Shown: piece after piece, positions 8,854 through 16,513 of the stretch | Layout: every line of letters begins with the position of its first letter | How positions within the stretch are numbered: the first letter of the stretch is position 1 | Translations under genes and position numbers: made by a program | Source of the DNA: CAYMAZ01 sp964428185 | Lineage (GTDB): Bacteria > Bacteroidota > Bacteroidia > Bacteroidales > DTU049 | DNA: 21,710 bases | Assembly: GCA_964428185.1 (NCBI GenBank) | Contig: CAYRXH010000040.1 | Location: forward strand, 1 to 21,710 | Direction of reading: 5' to 3' | The notes under the pieces: generated by a model | Database searches by the model: none | What the model was told of the DNA's origin: nothing | Seen by the model: the letters and a program-made list of their open reading frames with translations, nothing else

Positions 8854-9447
8854 ATGTCGGAAACAAACCGTGACCTGACCAGAGAACAGATTATCACAGC
8901 TGCTTTCAATGCGTTCAGCAGATTTGGTTACTAAAAAACAACACTTGATGATATTGCTTCTCTGGCCAATAGGGGAAAGACGGGAATTTATTATTACATC
9001 AAAAGCAAAGACGACATTTTCAGGGAAGTTATCAAAAAAGAAGCTGTAAACATAAAACACAAGCTCACCACAATGGTTTCAAAGAAGAAGAAACCGGTTG
9101 AGAAATTTACATCTTATGTTCACGGACGGATGAGTGCATTTGAAAAGCTGGGAAACTATTACAATGCAATGAAGCATGAGCTTCTTGAGCATCTTCATTT
9201 CATCAACATGAACAGAGTTGATTTTGACAATACTGAACTTGAAGTCATTACTTCCATTCTTTCAGAAGGAGTTCAAAGCGGTGATTTTAATATTGACAAC
9301 ATAACAAAGACAGCCCAAACAATACTCATCACCTTAAAAAGTCTCGAAATCCCATTTTACGGACATGAATCAGGCTCTCTGAATACAAAAGAGATACTGG
9401 ATTCATTGATTTCTCTTTTCCTGAAAGGAATGTACGTCAGGAACTAA
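8854..9447 (+). pseudogene. TetR-family transcriptional regulator with an in-frame stop in the DNA-binding domain
   Basis: Read through, the frame from the ATG at 8854 gives 197 residues, the usual TetR length. The N-terminal helix-turn-helix is clear: REQIITAAFNAFSRFGY, then a TAA at 8932-8934 (codon 27), then KTTLDDIASLANRGKTGIYY and IKSKDDIF. In intact relatives the residue at the stop is normally Lys, Glu or Gln (GY-x-KTTLDDIA), so one base change explains it. The C-terminal ligand-binding domain stays open to 9447. Restart at the ATG at 9073 would give a 124-residue protein with no DNA-binding domain. The gene diverges from the barrel gene, a typical place for a local repressor, but no target is shown. 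It converges with the gene ending at 9459. Confidence 0.85.
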
Positions 9448-9452
9448 TCCTA

Positions 9453-9467
9453 GAAGAATTATTCTTC
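9453..9467. repeat. Short inverted repeat between convergent genes
   Basis: GAAGAATTATTCTTC is a perfect six-base inverted repeat with a three-base loop. It lies between the TetR frame (ending 9447) and the minus-strand gene ending at 9459, and overlaps the latter's stop. It is AT-rich with no clear T-tract, so a terminator role is only possible. Confidence 0.25.
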
Positions 9468-10601
9468 AGTGGCTTGCACAACAGCATCTTTATCAAGGGG
9501 AATATAAATTTCAAGCAATATCGGGTTATGATCAGAATATTCAAATCCCGCATCAAGAGTTTTACATGTATGCACTTCAATATTTGGAGAAATTACAAAG
9601 AAATCAGTTATTGTTGTTGGAGAGATGCCTTTCTTATAGACAGCCCTTGAAAATCTTTTTGAAGGAATTTCAGGATCAAAAATCACCTGCCATCCTGAGG
9701 AAAAAAACTCTGCTTCCAGACCTGCGGAATAAGAAAATCCCTTGTCTCCGTTGTTCAGTGCAGAAAAATTATAACCGGCAGGGTTCACTTGCCAATTTCC
9801 ACCGGCAACCACAAAATTGCCTTTCAAATATTCGTCGAGCATGAAACTTTTAATGACCTGAAGATGATGCAATCTTAATCCGGGAAATTGGCGCAAAGGG
9901 AGATTCTGAATGTTAAGAACGACAAGAAATGTACCGTTTCGGAGACTGAATCGGGACAACTGAAAACAAGGTGCGTCAGTTATTGGGTCATAATACGGTT
10001 GATATACAGGGGGCAAGGCAACACGTGTCAGTTCTTCGAATGGCAGGCGGCTGAAAGTACTCATTGCACATCTGATTTTTCCTTCAGGATTATGAAAAGG
10101 ATGCATTACAAAGGGTGAAGATGCATTCAGAGAATATCCATGACCAAAATGCTCCAGCATCTGAGTAATCATCTCATGCTGATTTATATAACGTGATCGT
10201 CTGGAGTCAATATCAACATGCTGCAGCAGGATAATATCAGCATACTCAAGTTGGTCAATGGTTGACACAACCCCCTGAAGATACTTCTGGTAGGTTTCAT
10301 TATCAGGGAAAGGCTGATTTCCGCCTTCACGGTAGGAATCAGAATATCTGCCACGGCATGCATAACCGATGTCCCAGCTTACAATACGTATAAATGTTTC
10401 TACATCATCAAAAAAATATATTTCCTGATCTGAGGTTGACTGGACAAAACTTACAGATTCAACTGCTGCCGGAGTATGCTTTTCAAGCCATGAATATACT
10501 GAAACTATGGCAAAATAGATTAATGCCAGAACAACAAGAATCCAGGACAGATGAATCAAGAATTTCAGCAAATAAATGAACCAGTGTCTTTTTTTGCTCA
10601 T
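9459..10601 (-). CDS. Membrane-anchored endonuclease/exonuclease/phosphatase-fold protein, catalytic residues largely replaced
   Basis: About 380 residues: a basic N-terminus, one transmembrane helix (about 8-37), a linker, and an EEP (DNase I-like) domain from about residue 70 to the end. The domain follows the Bacteroidetes EEP family closely (SWDIGYACRGRYSD, then LLQHVDIDSRRSRYIN, KGNFVVAGGNWQVNPAG, TDFFVISPN and YSDHNPILLEI). Numbering from the ATG, key positions differ from the active family as I recall it: Asp77 where Asn is usual in SWNIGY, His128 for the metal-binding Glu in LQE, Gln232 for His in NTH, and Asn269 and Gln271 for Asp and Asn in GGDWNQNP. Asp333 and the SDH pair Asp357/His358 remain. 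This suggests a pseudoenzyme in the envelope, perhaps a binding protein. A GTG at 10613 overlapping the gpsA stop (GTGA) is an alternative start. Confidence 0.82.
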   Translation of the reverse strand: MSKKRHWFIYLLKFLIHLSWILVVLALIYFAIVSVYSWLEKHTPAAVESVSFVQSTSDQEIYFFDDVETFIRIVSWDIGYACRGRYSDSYREGGNQPFPDNETYQKYLQGVVSTIDQLEYADIILLQHVDIDSRRSRYINQHEMITQMLEHFGHGYSLNASSPFVMHPFHNPEGKIRCAMSTFSRLPFEELTRVALPPVYQPYYDPITDAPCFQLSRFSLRNGTFLVVLNIQNLPLRQFPGLRLHHLQVIKSFMLDEYLKGNFVVAGGNWQVNPAGYNFSALNNGDKGFSYSAGLEAEFFSSGWQVIFDPEIPSKRFSRAVYKKGISPTTITDFFVISPNIEVHTCKTLDAGFEYSDHNPILLEIYIPLDKDAVVQATEE

Positions 10602-10609
10602 ATAAAATA

Positions 10610-11599
10610 TCACGAAAGCCTTTCGGCAAGCAATTTCATTTCAATGACTGGAGAAATCTGTTCATAAAGAATGTTATATACAGCATCAATGATGGGCATA
10701 TCCACATTCAGTTCCTTGTTGATTTCCTTGATCCCTTTGACTGCATAATATCCTTCGGCAACCATCTTCATTTCAATCATGGAATACTGAACAGAATAGC
10801 CCTTTCCGATAAGAGTCCCAAATATTCGGTTGCGGCTGAACTGAGAATAGGAAGTAACAATGATATCACCTGCATAGGCTGAATCAAAAATATCTCGTTT
10901 TGTGGGAGTTATCATTTCAAGAAAACGACTGGTTTCGCGTATGGCATTCACAGTGAGAATGGACTGAAAATTATCTCCAAAGCCCAGTCCACTGCAAATT
11001 CCGGCGGCAACTGCAAAAATATTTTTCAGAACAGCAGCATATTCCACACCACGTAGATCATTCAATACATTTACTTTAATATACCTGCATGTAAGAAGTT
11101 CTGGCAACAACAAACTCAACTCAGGATTGGTTGACGCAACTGTCAGAACCGATAATTTCTCCATTGCCACCTCTTCAGCATGACATGGACCGCCAATCAT
11201 GGCAAAATTCTGGCTTGGTACACCATACTGAGAGTGTAAATACTCAGTAACAGTAGATTTGTATTTCGGAACAATTCCCTTAATGGCTGACACATGCAAT
11301 TTGGTGTCAAGAGTTGACAGATCATACTGCTCAATTGATTGATGCAGAAAGGCAGCGGGGATAGCCCATAAAATTATATCTGAATTTTTAATGACTTTGT
11401 TGAAATCATTTGTAAGATTCAGTTGTTCGGGATTGAGATGAACATAACTCAGATAATCAGGATTATGGTGATATGTTTTAATGAATGTAACGGTCTCAGG
11501 TTTTCTGATCCACCAGTTCATCTTCTGGGATCTGCCTGATAAAATCTTTACAATAGCTGTTGCCCAACTACCACCACCAATAATCCCGATTCTTTTCAT
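10610..11599 (-). CDS. gpsA: NAD(P)-dependent glycerol-3-phosphate dehydrogenase
   Basis: Reduces dihydroxyacetone phosphate to sn-glycerol 3-phosphate, the backbone for phospholipids; cytoplasmic. The Rossmann motif GIIGGGSWATA is at residues 5-15. The family motifs follow: AIKGI (105-109), GGPCHAEEV (136-144, usually GPSFAEEV), LKNIFAVAAGICSGLGFGDN with the catalytic lysine at 192, SAYAGDIIVT, FSRNRIFG and VAEGYYAVKG. Length (329) is typical. The motif variants are mild and all catalytic positions look kept. It begins 10 bases after the M28 peptidase gene and runs into the next gene with at most a few bases between them, so it is probably part of a four-gene operon. Confidence 0.95.
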   Translation of the reverse strand: MKRIGIIGGGSWATAIVKILSGRSQKMNWWIRKPETVTFIKTYHHNPDYLSYVHLNPEQLNLTNDFNKVIKNSDIILWAIPAAFLHQSIEQYDLSTLDTKLHVSAIKGIVPKYKSTVTEYLHSQYGVPSQNFAMIGGPCHAEEVAMEKLSVLTVASTNPELSLLLPELLTCRYIKVNVLNDLRGVEYAAVLKNIFAVAAGICSGLGFGDNFQSILTVNAIRETSRFLEMITPTKRDIFDSAYAGDIIVTSYSQFSRNRIFGTLIGKGYSVQYSMIEMKMVAEGYYAVKGIKEINKELNVDMPIIDAVYNILYEQISPVIEMKLLAERLS

Positions 11600-11609
11600 T
11601 GTATCTATA

Positions 11610-13316
11610 CTAAAATGTTACATCCAAAACAAGTTCTTCATTCCCTCTGATGACCTTCACCTTTGCTTTCATTCCGGCTCTGAAGTTGACCAGTGCTTTC
11701 ATATAGCTGGTCAGGTCGCTTACTTCAAAATCGTCAATCTGAACAACAATATCACCGGGTTTAATCCCTGCAAGATCAGCATTTCTTCCAGAAAACACGT
11801 CATCAATTCTAATTCCCTTACCACCGAAGGTATGATCAGGTATAATGCCAAGAGTTACGCCACGGGTATATGATCTGTCAACCAATGACCCCTTATCTTC
11901 TCCCTCAACAAAAGGCATAGCACTGACATTGTTCAGATGATGCAGGATATTTGCCACCAAAACAGTGACATCAACCATCCCGCTGAAATTAAGTTTTGAA
12001 ATAACATCGGTTGGAGCATGATAATCTTTGTGAATTCCTGTAATAAAAAACAAAACAGGAATATCTTTCATGTAAAAAGACATCTGATCTGATCCGCCTG
12101 TACCGGATGGATTTCTGTTTATGTCAATTCCTGAATTATAGGAAACATTGAGTAATGAGTCCCATTTTGCTGATGAACCCGTTCCCAGTACATTCAGCTT
12201 CCGGGAGACTGAATCTAAACGGCCCACCATGTCAAGATTGAACATTGCAATCACATTGTTAAGTTTGCAAATGGTATCGTCAACAAATGCCTTGCTGCCC
12301 ACCAGCCCCTTTTCTTCTGCACCAAATGCAACAAAGACATAATTATGCTTATTCAGGTCTGCGGTTTTAATATATCTTGCAACTTCCAGCAGAACAGCCA
12401 CGCCACTGGCGTTGTCATCCGCACCGGGATGAATCTGAGGTGGTCCCACATGTCTTGAAATGGGGCCGCCAAAACCAAGATGATCATAGTGTGCTCCGAT
12501 AACTACAGTTTTTGGTGCATTATTGTTGATTTTTGCAGCGACATTATATCCGGTCAGTGGTTTTCTGCTGGTAAAAATCTGAATATATATCTCCTGATCA
12601 TCAGTTCCCTTACTGATTTTCTTCTTCAATGTTGGTCCTGCAAACAATATGGGAACAGACTTTCTTGTGTTCTGAAAAAATGTGCCGGGATGAAAGGAAA
12701 ACTGTTTTTCATTACTCTGAAACAGAATGATGGCTGCTGCTCCCTTTTGAATGGCAACATAAATCATCTCCTGAACATAATGATAATAATTTTTCTCAGT
12801 AATAAAATCATATTCTGGAGGATATGAAATATCAATGACAAAAACATGTCCATTCAGATCCTTCACTTCAAAATAGGAGTAATCATCTATACCACGATCA
12901 GGATCACTGATGCCATTACCAACATGAACCAATTTCGCTTTGATCGATGTTTTTCCGAAATAACTCACTGCATAAAAATCAGTATTGATGAAATAATTAA
13001 CTCCGGCAAGAACAATTCTAGAATCTTCAGAGTAGGTCTCGCCTGAACTGAAATCAAAGGATTTATAATAGTTCTGGTCGTTATAATAGGGAGTCAGTCC
13101 GATCTTCTGAAACTGAGCTGCAATAAAATCTCTTGCCACAATTTCATCATCTGTGCCTGCTTCCCTTCCCTCCAGAGAATCAGAAGATAAAAAATCTACA
13201 ACCTGATACATTCTTTCAGAAATCTGTTTCCGGGATGCCTCATCCGGCTGCCATTGCCCATGTGTCAATCCAGCAACAGCAAAAACTATCAATACAAACC
13301 AAACTAATCTTTTCAT
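11610..13316 (-). CDS. Exported M28-family aminopeptidase with C-terminal PDZ domain
   Basis: A zinc exopeptidase of 568 residues. A signal peptide covers 1-20. A protease-associated-type insert covers roughly 125-250. The M28 catalytic domain spans about 255-460, with ligands and catalytic residues visible: His276 and Asp278 in GAHYDH, Asp300 in GADDNASG, Glu334 and Glu335 in GAEEKG, Asp362 in NLDMVGR, and His433 in DYHAPTD. A PDZ-like domain follows from about 485 to 568 (GIRIDDVFSGRNADLAGIKP, then GDIVVQIDDFEV). It should act in the periplasm or outside the cell on peptides. It lies between the M49-like peptidase gene and gpsA on the same strand. The stop codon is TAG. Confidence 0.92.
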   Translation of the reverse strand: MKRLVWFVLIVFAVAGLTHGQWQPDEASRKQISERMYQVVDFLSSDSLEGREAGTDDEIVARDFIAAQFQKIGLTPYYNDQNYYKSFDFSSGETYSEDSRIVLAGVNYFINTDFYAVSYFGKTSIKAKLVHVGNGISDPDRGIDDYSYFEVKDLNGHVFVIDISYPPEYDFITEKNYYHYVQEMIYVAIQKGAAAIILFQSNEKQFSFHPGTFFQNTRKSVPILFAGPTLKKKISKGTDDQEIYIQIFTSRKPLTGYNVAAKINNNAPKTVVIGAHYDHLGFGGPISRHVGPPQIHPGADDNASGVAVLLEVARYIKTADLNKHNYVFVAFGAEEKGLVGSKAFVDDTICKLNNVIAMFNLDMVGRLDSVSRKLNVLGTGSSAKWDSLLNVSYNSGIDINRNPSGTGGSDQMSFYMKDIPVLFFITGIHKDYHAPTDVISKLNFSGMVDVTVLVANILHHLNNVSAMPFVEGEDKGSLVDRSYTRGVTLGIIPDHTFGGKGIRIDDVFSGRNADLAGIKPGDIVVQIDDFEVSDLTSYMKALVNFRAGMKAKVKVIRGNEELVLDVTF

Positions 13317-13374
13317 ATTACCTTTTTAAAAATGATGTAGGCACAGAGCTTCCTGTGTCTGCAAAAATCTCTAC

Positions 13375-15015
13375 TTACAGTCCGATATAAGAAGGTCCTT
13401 GTTTGAATACAATATCAACAGGAATTTTCTCTGCTGCCAGACGATCAAGATCGTTCTGAAGTTCTTCCTTGATCACACTGTCTGTTTCAATAAGTTTTAC
13501 TGCTTTTGCATAATCTCCGTCTCCCTGAATAGTAAGAATCATGGTAACAGATGATATCATAGCATCCTTCATTTTATCAAAATTGACAAAATAAGTTCCG
13601 TCTTCACGGCGTTCAATGGCTCCTGTTTCCATAAAATAATTGAAGCGCATCATATTGGCCTGCCCATGTGAACTTGCAGCTCCAAAACGCACAGATCTGA
13701 AGATTCCGGCAACAAATGTTACAAAATTATCCATCACTTCTCCGGAGTTCAGTTCCCCCATTTCATAGAGCCTAAAAACTAAATACAGACCCATGATATC
13801 AGCTTTTGCCTCTTCGATGGGTGAATAGGCTTCCTTCAGTGCCTTTCTGACTGAAAGGGTATCACCAACAACTGTTTTCACGCCCATGCCATGTGCTACT
13901 TCGTGAAACATGACATTTTCGAAGAATGCATCAAACTTCACGTGTTTTCTTTGTTCTTCAGCAATGAGAATATTGGCAATGGGAAGCAGAATTTTATCAA
14001 ATTTTGCCTTCATGGCATTTTTAAGTTGTAGTTTTCTGGTGCCTTTGGCAACATGAACCTTTTCATCATTGGGGAGATTAATGGCAATGGTTTTACTGCC
14101 TGAATTGCAATCCCCTGCATAATACACCGCCTGATACACATTCATATCACTGTCAGCACCGGGCATTTCTTTTTTGTATTTTTCATCAACGGGCAAGCCT
14201 TTCTGAAGACCAGGCAACAATTTGGTAAACTTCTCAAGCTTGGCACTCCATTCAAGATCTTTGATCAGTATAAATGATTCATAGGCAGCCTTATATCCGA
14301 ACAATCCGTCTTCATAATTCTCTATCGGGCCACAGATAAAATCAATATTTGATGTTTTCATGTCCATCCACGCCAAATCACTTTCAAGATAATCATCGGT
14401 CAAAAATGCATCTGCACGCTTCAGCAAATAGTTCTTCAAACCTGAATCTTCAGCAAGTTCTGCTGCTTTACGAAGCAGCTCAACAACCTTTGCCAGCTGA
14501 TCCTTGAAAAAATCCTTATACCAGATTGCCTGAAGCTTTCCGTCCTCTCCACGACGGATCATGGTGTAAAGACTTGTTTTGTCAGGATTGTCCCATGCTT
14601 CAAATTCTTCCTTTGTCATATCTGCGGGATAAAAATTTGCCCCGGCTGGTTTTTTACCAAAGCCATCAATAAAAGGCTCCATATCATTCAGTCTGTCCCA
14701 GGGTCCATAGTTAATCATCGCAAATTTTTTGGCATCTTCATTTTCTATCCTTGCAAGCAGAGAGTCCTTTTCTCCATAAGATTGAATCCAGAAAAGATCA
14801 TCCATTAAATCAGCGATCTCAAACATTATTTTGAGCATTTCCTTTTCGTTATCACTCAGATGGCTGATGTCAGCTTCAAGTGTCACCTCTGCATATTTTT
14901 CAACCAAGGCTTTGTAATCTTTTTCAGGTTCCTGAACCTGCTGTTCTTCGGGTTTGTTTTTACAGGCAAACAGAACAAATACTGTTGCCATTGAAATGAT
15001 GATCATTTTTTTCAT
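13375..15015 (-). CDS. M49-like (dipeptidyl-peptidase III-type) zinc peptidase lipoprotein
   Basis: A 546-residue predicted lipoprotein. A short hydrophobic segment ends in a lipobox (LFAC, Cys18) followed by KNKPEEQQ, so it is probably tethered to the envelope. The zinc motif HEVAH is at residues 371-375 in FENVMFHEVAHGMG. The third ligand is expected in PIEEAKADIMGLY (Glu401 or Glu402). This arrangement, with the family-like N-terminal half containing INYGPWDRLN and FYPADMTKEEFEAW, matches the bacterial branch of peptidase family M49. Classical DPP III has HExxGH, whereas this protein has the shorter HExxH. It would release dipeptides from oligopeptides. It heads a minus-strand run with the M28 peptidase, gpsA and the EEP-fold gene. 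Confidence 0.85.
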   Translation of the reverse strand: MKKMIIISMATVFVLFACKNKPEEQQVQEPEKDYKALVEKYAEVTLEADISHLSDNEKEMLKIMFEIADLMDDLFWIQSYGEKDSLLARIENEDAKKFAMINYGPWDRLNDMEPFIDGFGKKPAGANFYPADMTKEEFEAWDNPDKTSLYTMIRRGEDGKLQAIWYKDFFKDQLAKVVELLRKAAELAEDSGLKNYLLKRADAFLTDDYLESDLAWMDMKTSNIDFICGPIENYEDGLFGYKAAYESFILIKDLEWSAKLEKFTKLLPGLQKGLPVDEKYKKEMPGADSDMNVYQAVYYAGDCNSGSKTIAINLPNDEKVHVAKGTRKLQLKNAMKAKFDKILLPIANILIAEEQRKHVKFDAFFENVMFHEVAHGMGVKTVVGDTLSVRKALKEAYSPIEEAKADIMGLYLVFRLYEMGELNSGEVMDNFVTFVAGIFRSVRFGAASSHGQANMMRFNYFMETGAIERREDGTYFVNFDKMKDAMISSVTMILTIQGDGDYAKAVKLIETDSVIKEELQNDLDRLAAEKIPVDIVFKQGPSYIGL

Positions 15016-15042
15016 AGTATTGCTGAATTTTAAAAATTGCCA

Positions 15043-15050
15043 CGAATTTA
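15043..15050 (-). promoter_or_regulatory. Putative -7 element variant (TAAATTCG) for the M49-like gene
   Basis: TAAATTCGT on the minus strand lies about 27 bases before the ATG at 15015, in the 149-base region between divergent genes. It matches the element before the barrel gene. Confidence 0.3.
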
Positions 15051-15133
15051 GACATTTTTTGTGAATTCAATAATAACTTATTGGCAAAAAGTGATTATGA
15101 AAAAAAACAAAATGCAAACTTACCTGAAATGTT

Positions 15134-15141
15134 TAATTTTG
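15134..15141 (+). promoter_or_regulatory. fabD: -7 promoter element (TAATTTTG) for fabD
   Basis: TAATTTTG followed by C, ending 23 bases before the ATG at 15165. This helps place the fabD start at 15165 rather than at the in-frame ATG at 15081, since the element would otherwise lie inside the gene. Confidence 0.45.
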
Positions 15142-15164
15142 CAATCAAAAATAACACAAAAGAC

Positions 15165-16049
15165 ATGAAAGCATTTGTATTTCCGGGTCAGGGAGCCCAA
15201 TATCCGGGGATGGGAAAAGATTTGTATGAGAAATATCCCATGGCAAAACAGTTGTTCGAAAAAGCCAATGAAATTCTTGGTTACAGAATTACAGACATTA
15301 TGTTTGACGGTACCGAAGAAGACCTCAGACAAACAAAGGTCACCCAGCCTGCAATTTTTCTTCACTCTGTTATCCTTGCCAAAGTGATGGGCAGTGATTT
15401 TCAGCCACAGATGACGGCAGGACATTCTCTCGGTGAATTTTCAGCATTGACAGCTGTCGGAGGATTAAGCTTTGAAGACGGGCTGACTTTAGTATTGAAA
15501 CGGGCCATGGCTATGCAGAAAGCATGTGAGGCAAATCCCTCTACAATGGCGGCCATTCTTGGTCTCGACGATGATAAAGTTGAAAAAATCCTTTCTGGTA
15601 TTGATGATGTTGTAGTTGCAGCCAATTACAACAGTCCCGGACAACTTGTCATTTCTGGCAGTTTCAGCGGTATTGACAAAGCCTGTGAAGCACTGAAAAC
15701 AGCAGGAGCAAAACGTGCATTACCACTGAAAGTTGGCGGTGCTTTCCACTCCCCTCTGATGGAACCCGCACGCGTGGAACTGGCAGCAGCCATAGAATCA
15801 ACAAAAATTGAAACTCCCGCTTGTCCTGTATATCAAAATGTTGACGGCAAACCCTATACAGATCCCACACAGATCAAACAAAACCTCATCGCACAGCTCA
15901 CCTCACCTGTTCGCTGGACACAGACAGTGATGAACATGACAAAAGACGGTGCAAAACATTATACTGAACTTGGTCCTGGAAATGTACTTCAGGGTCTTAT
16001 CAAAAAAATATCCCCCGAAGTTGAAACTGCAGGCTATTCCAGTTTGTAG
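15165..16049 (+). CDS. fabD: Malonyl-CoA:acyl carrier protein transacylase
   Basis: Moves malonyl groups from CoA to acyl carrier protein for fatty acid synthesis; cytoplasmic. The protein starts MKAFVFPGQGAQYPGMG, the canonical FabD N-terminus. The nucleophile Ser88 is in GHSLGEFSAL, Arg113 lies in the LKRAMAMQ segment, and the catalytic His195 is in GGAFHSP. NYNSPGQLVISG is also conserved. The frame is open upstream to 15081, but those 28 residues look non-native and precede the conserved start, so I chose 15165 (294 residues, normal length). It ends with TAG and is followed directly by a strong hairpin terminator, suggesting a single-gene transcript. Confidence 0.96.
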   Translation: MKAFVFPGQGAQYPGMGKDLYEKYPMAKQLFEKANEILGYRITDIMFDGTEEDLRQTKVTQPAIFLHSVILAKVMGSDFQPQMTAGHSLGEFSALTAVGGLSFEDGLTLVLKRAMAMQKACEANPSTMAAILGLDDDKVEKILSGIDDVVVAANYNSPGQLVISGSFSGIDKACEALKTAGAKRALPLKVGGAFHSPLMEPARVELAAAIESTKIETPACPVYQNVDGKPYTDPTQIKQNLIAQLTSPVRWTQTVMNMTKDGAKHYTELGPGNVLQGLIKKISPEVETAGYSSL

Positions 16050-16063
16050 AAAAATTACAATTT

Positions 16064-16093
16064 AAAAAAAGAGCCACGAAGCTCTTTTTTTTT
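16064..16093 (+). terminator. Rho-independent terminator after fabD
   Basis: An 11-base stem (AAAAAAAGAGC paired with GCTCTTTTTTT) closes a six-base CACGAA loop and runs into more T residues, starting about 15 bases after the fabD stop. The A-tract before the stem means it could also stop transcription coming from the right, that is from the decayed minus-strand genes. Confidence 0.85.
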
Positions 16094-16113
16094 ACCAAAT
16101 GAAAACAACATAA

Positions 16114-16374
16114 TTAAAGCACACCTTCATCATAGGCCTTTTCTCTGTGTTTGGTCTCATCAATTCCCATTTTTTCTGTTTCCTATGAAGTACTGCCCGG
16201 GGTGATAAAATTGATTAGGATTTACATCACTTGGGTAAAAATGAAAGCTTATGCAGAAGCTGCAACAACAGCAATCACATTTTTTTTATAATAGAAACCA
16301 GTGTCAACCATAAGAATAATAGTCGTTCCTGTTGAATTTACTGCTGACGATCCAAAAACACCGGCAGGATTGTA
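16114..16374 (-). pseudogene. Ammonium transporter (Amt) C-terminal remnant with three in-frame stops
   Basis: The minus-strand frame ending at the TAA at 16116-16114 reads as the last 86 or so codons of an Amt/AmtB ammonium channel. Recognisable parts are NPAGVFGSSAVNSTG (last helix region), NVIAVVAASA, AFIFTQVM, ILINFITP, and the cytoplasmic tail EKMGIDETKHREKAYDEGVL. Intact relatives end in a tail of the form GLDxxxHGEKAY, the part that interacts with PII proteins. Three stops sit in this frame: TAA at 16251-16249, TAA at 16224-16222 and TAG at 16185-16183. No frameshift is needed to read across. The rest of the transporter (over 300 residues) is missing: at about 16371 the sequence changes to a LuxR-type fragment in another frame. 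Confidence 0.75.
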
Positions 16375-16463
16375 CGAATGCCAATACTCAAACTTTCTGC
16401 AATCTCACAATTTGTTTACCCTTGTGCAAAACGTTTCAATGTCTTCTTTTCCCTCTGTGTTAA
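16371..16463 (-). pseudogene. LuxR/NarL-type helix-turn-helix remnant with an in-frame stop
   Basis: The minus-strand frame reads LTQREKKTLKRFAQG, then TAA at 16418-16416, then TNCEIAESLSIGIRT. This matches the first three helices of a GerE/LuxR DNA-binding domain (LTxREKExLKLxAxGxTNxEIAExLxISxxTV). The domain should go on with a V-x-x-H-R-x-x-I-x-x-K-L segment, but the match stops at IRT and Amt sequence begins in another frame. No receiver domain is found upstream; a run of eight A's at 16471-16478 may hide a shift there. This is a truncated, dead fragment. Confidence 0.65.
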
Positions 16464-16513
16464 ACAGTTCAAAAAAAATTTGGACCGAATCAGGGATAAT
16501 AAGATGACGCTTT

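Noticed and set aside
4682..9447. Reassignment of TAA or TAG to an amino acid.
   Set aside because: Several intact neighbours end in TAA (dxr, rseP, cysC) or TAG (fabD, M28 peptidase) at their normal lengths.
13342..13357. Hairpin CACAG/CTGTG between the M49-like and M28 genes as a terminator.
   Set aside because: The stem is only five bases and has no T-tract after it on the minus strand.
15081..15164. An N-terminal extension of FabD by 28 residues.
   Set aside because: The canonical FabD start is at 15165 and a promoter element lies inside the extension.
16301..16507. A plus-strand 68-residue open frame between fabD and cysC.
   Set aside because: It is the complement of the LuxR and Amt fragments, which explain the sequence better.
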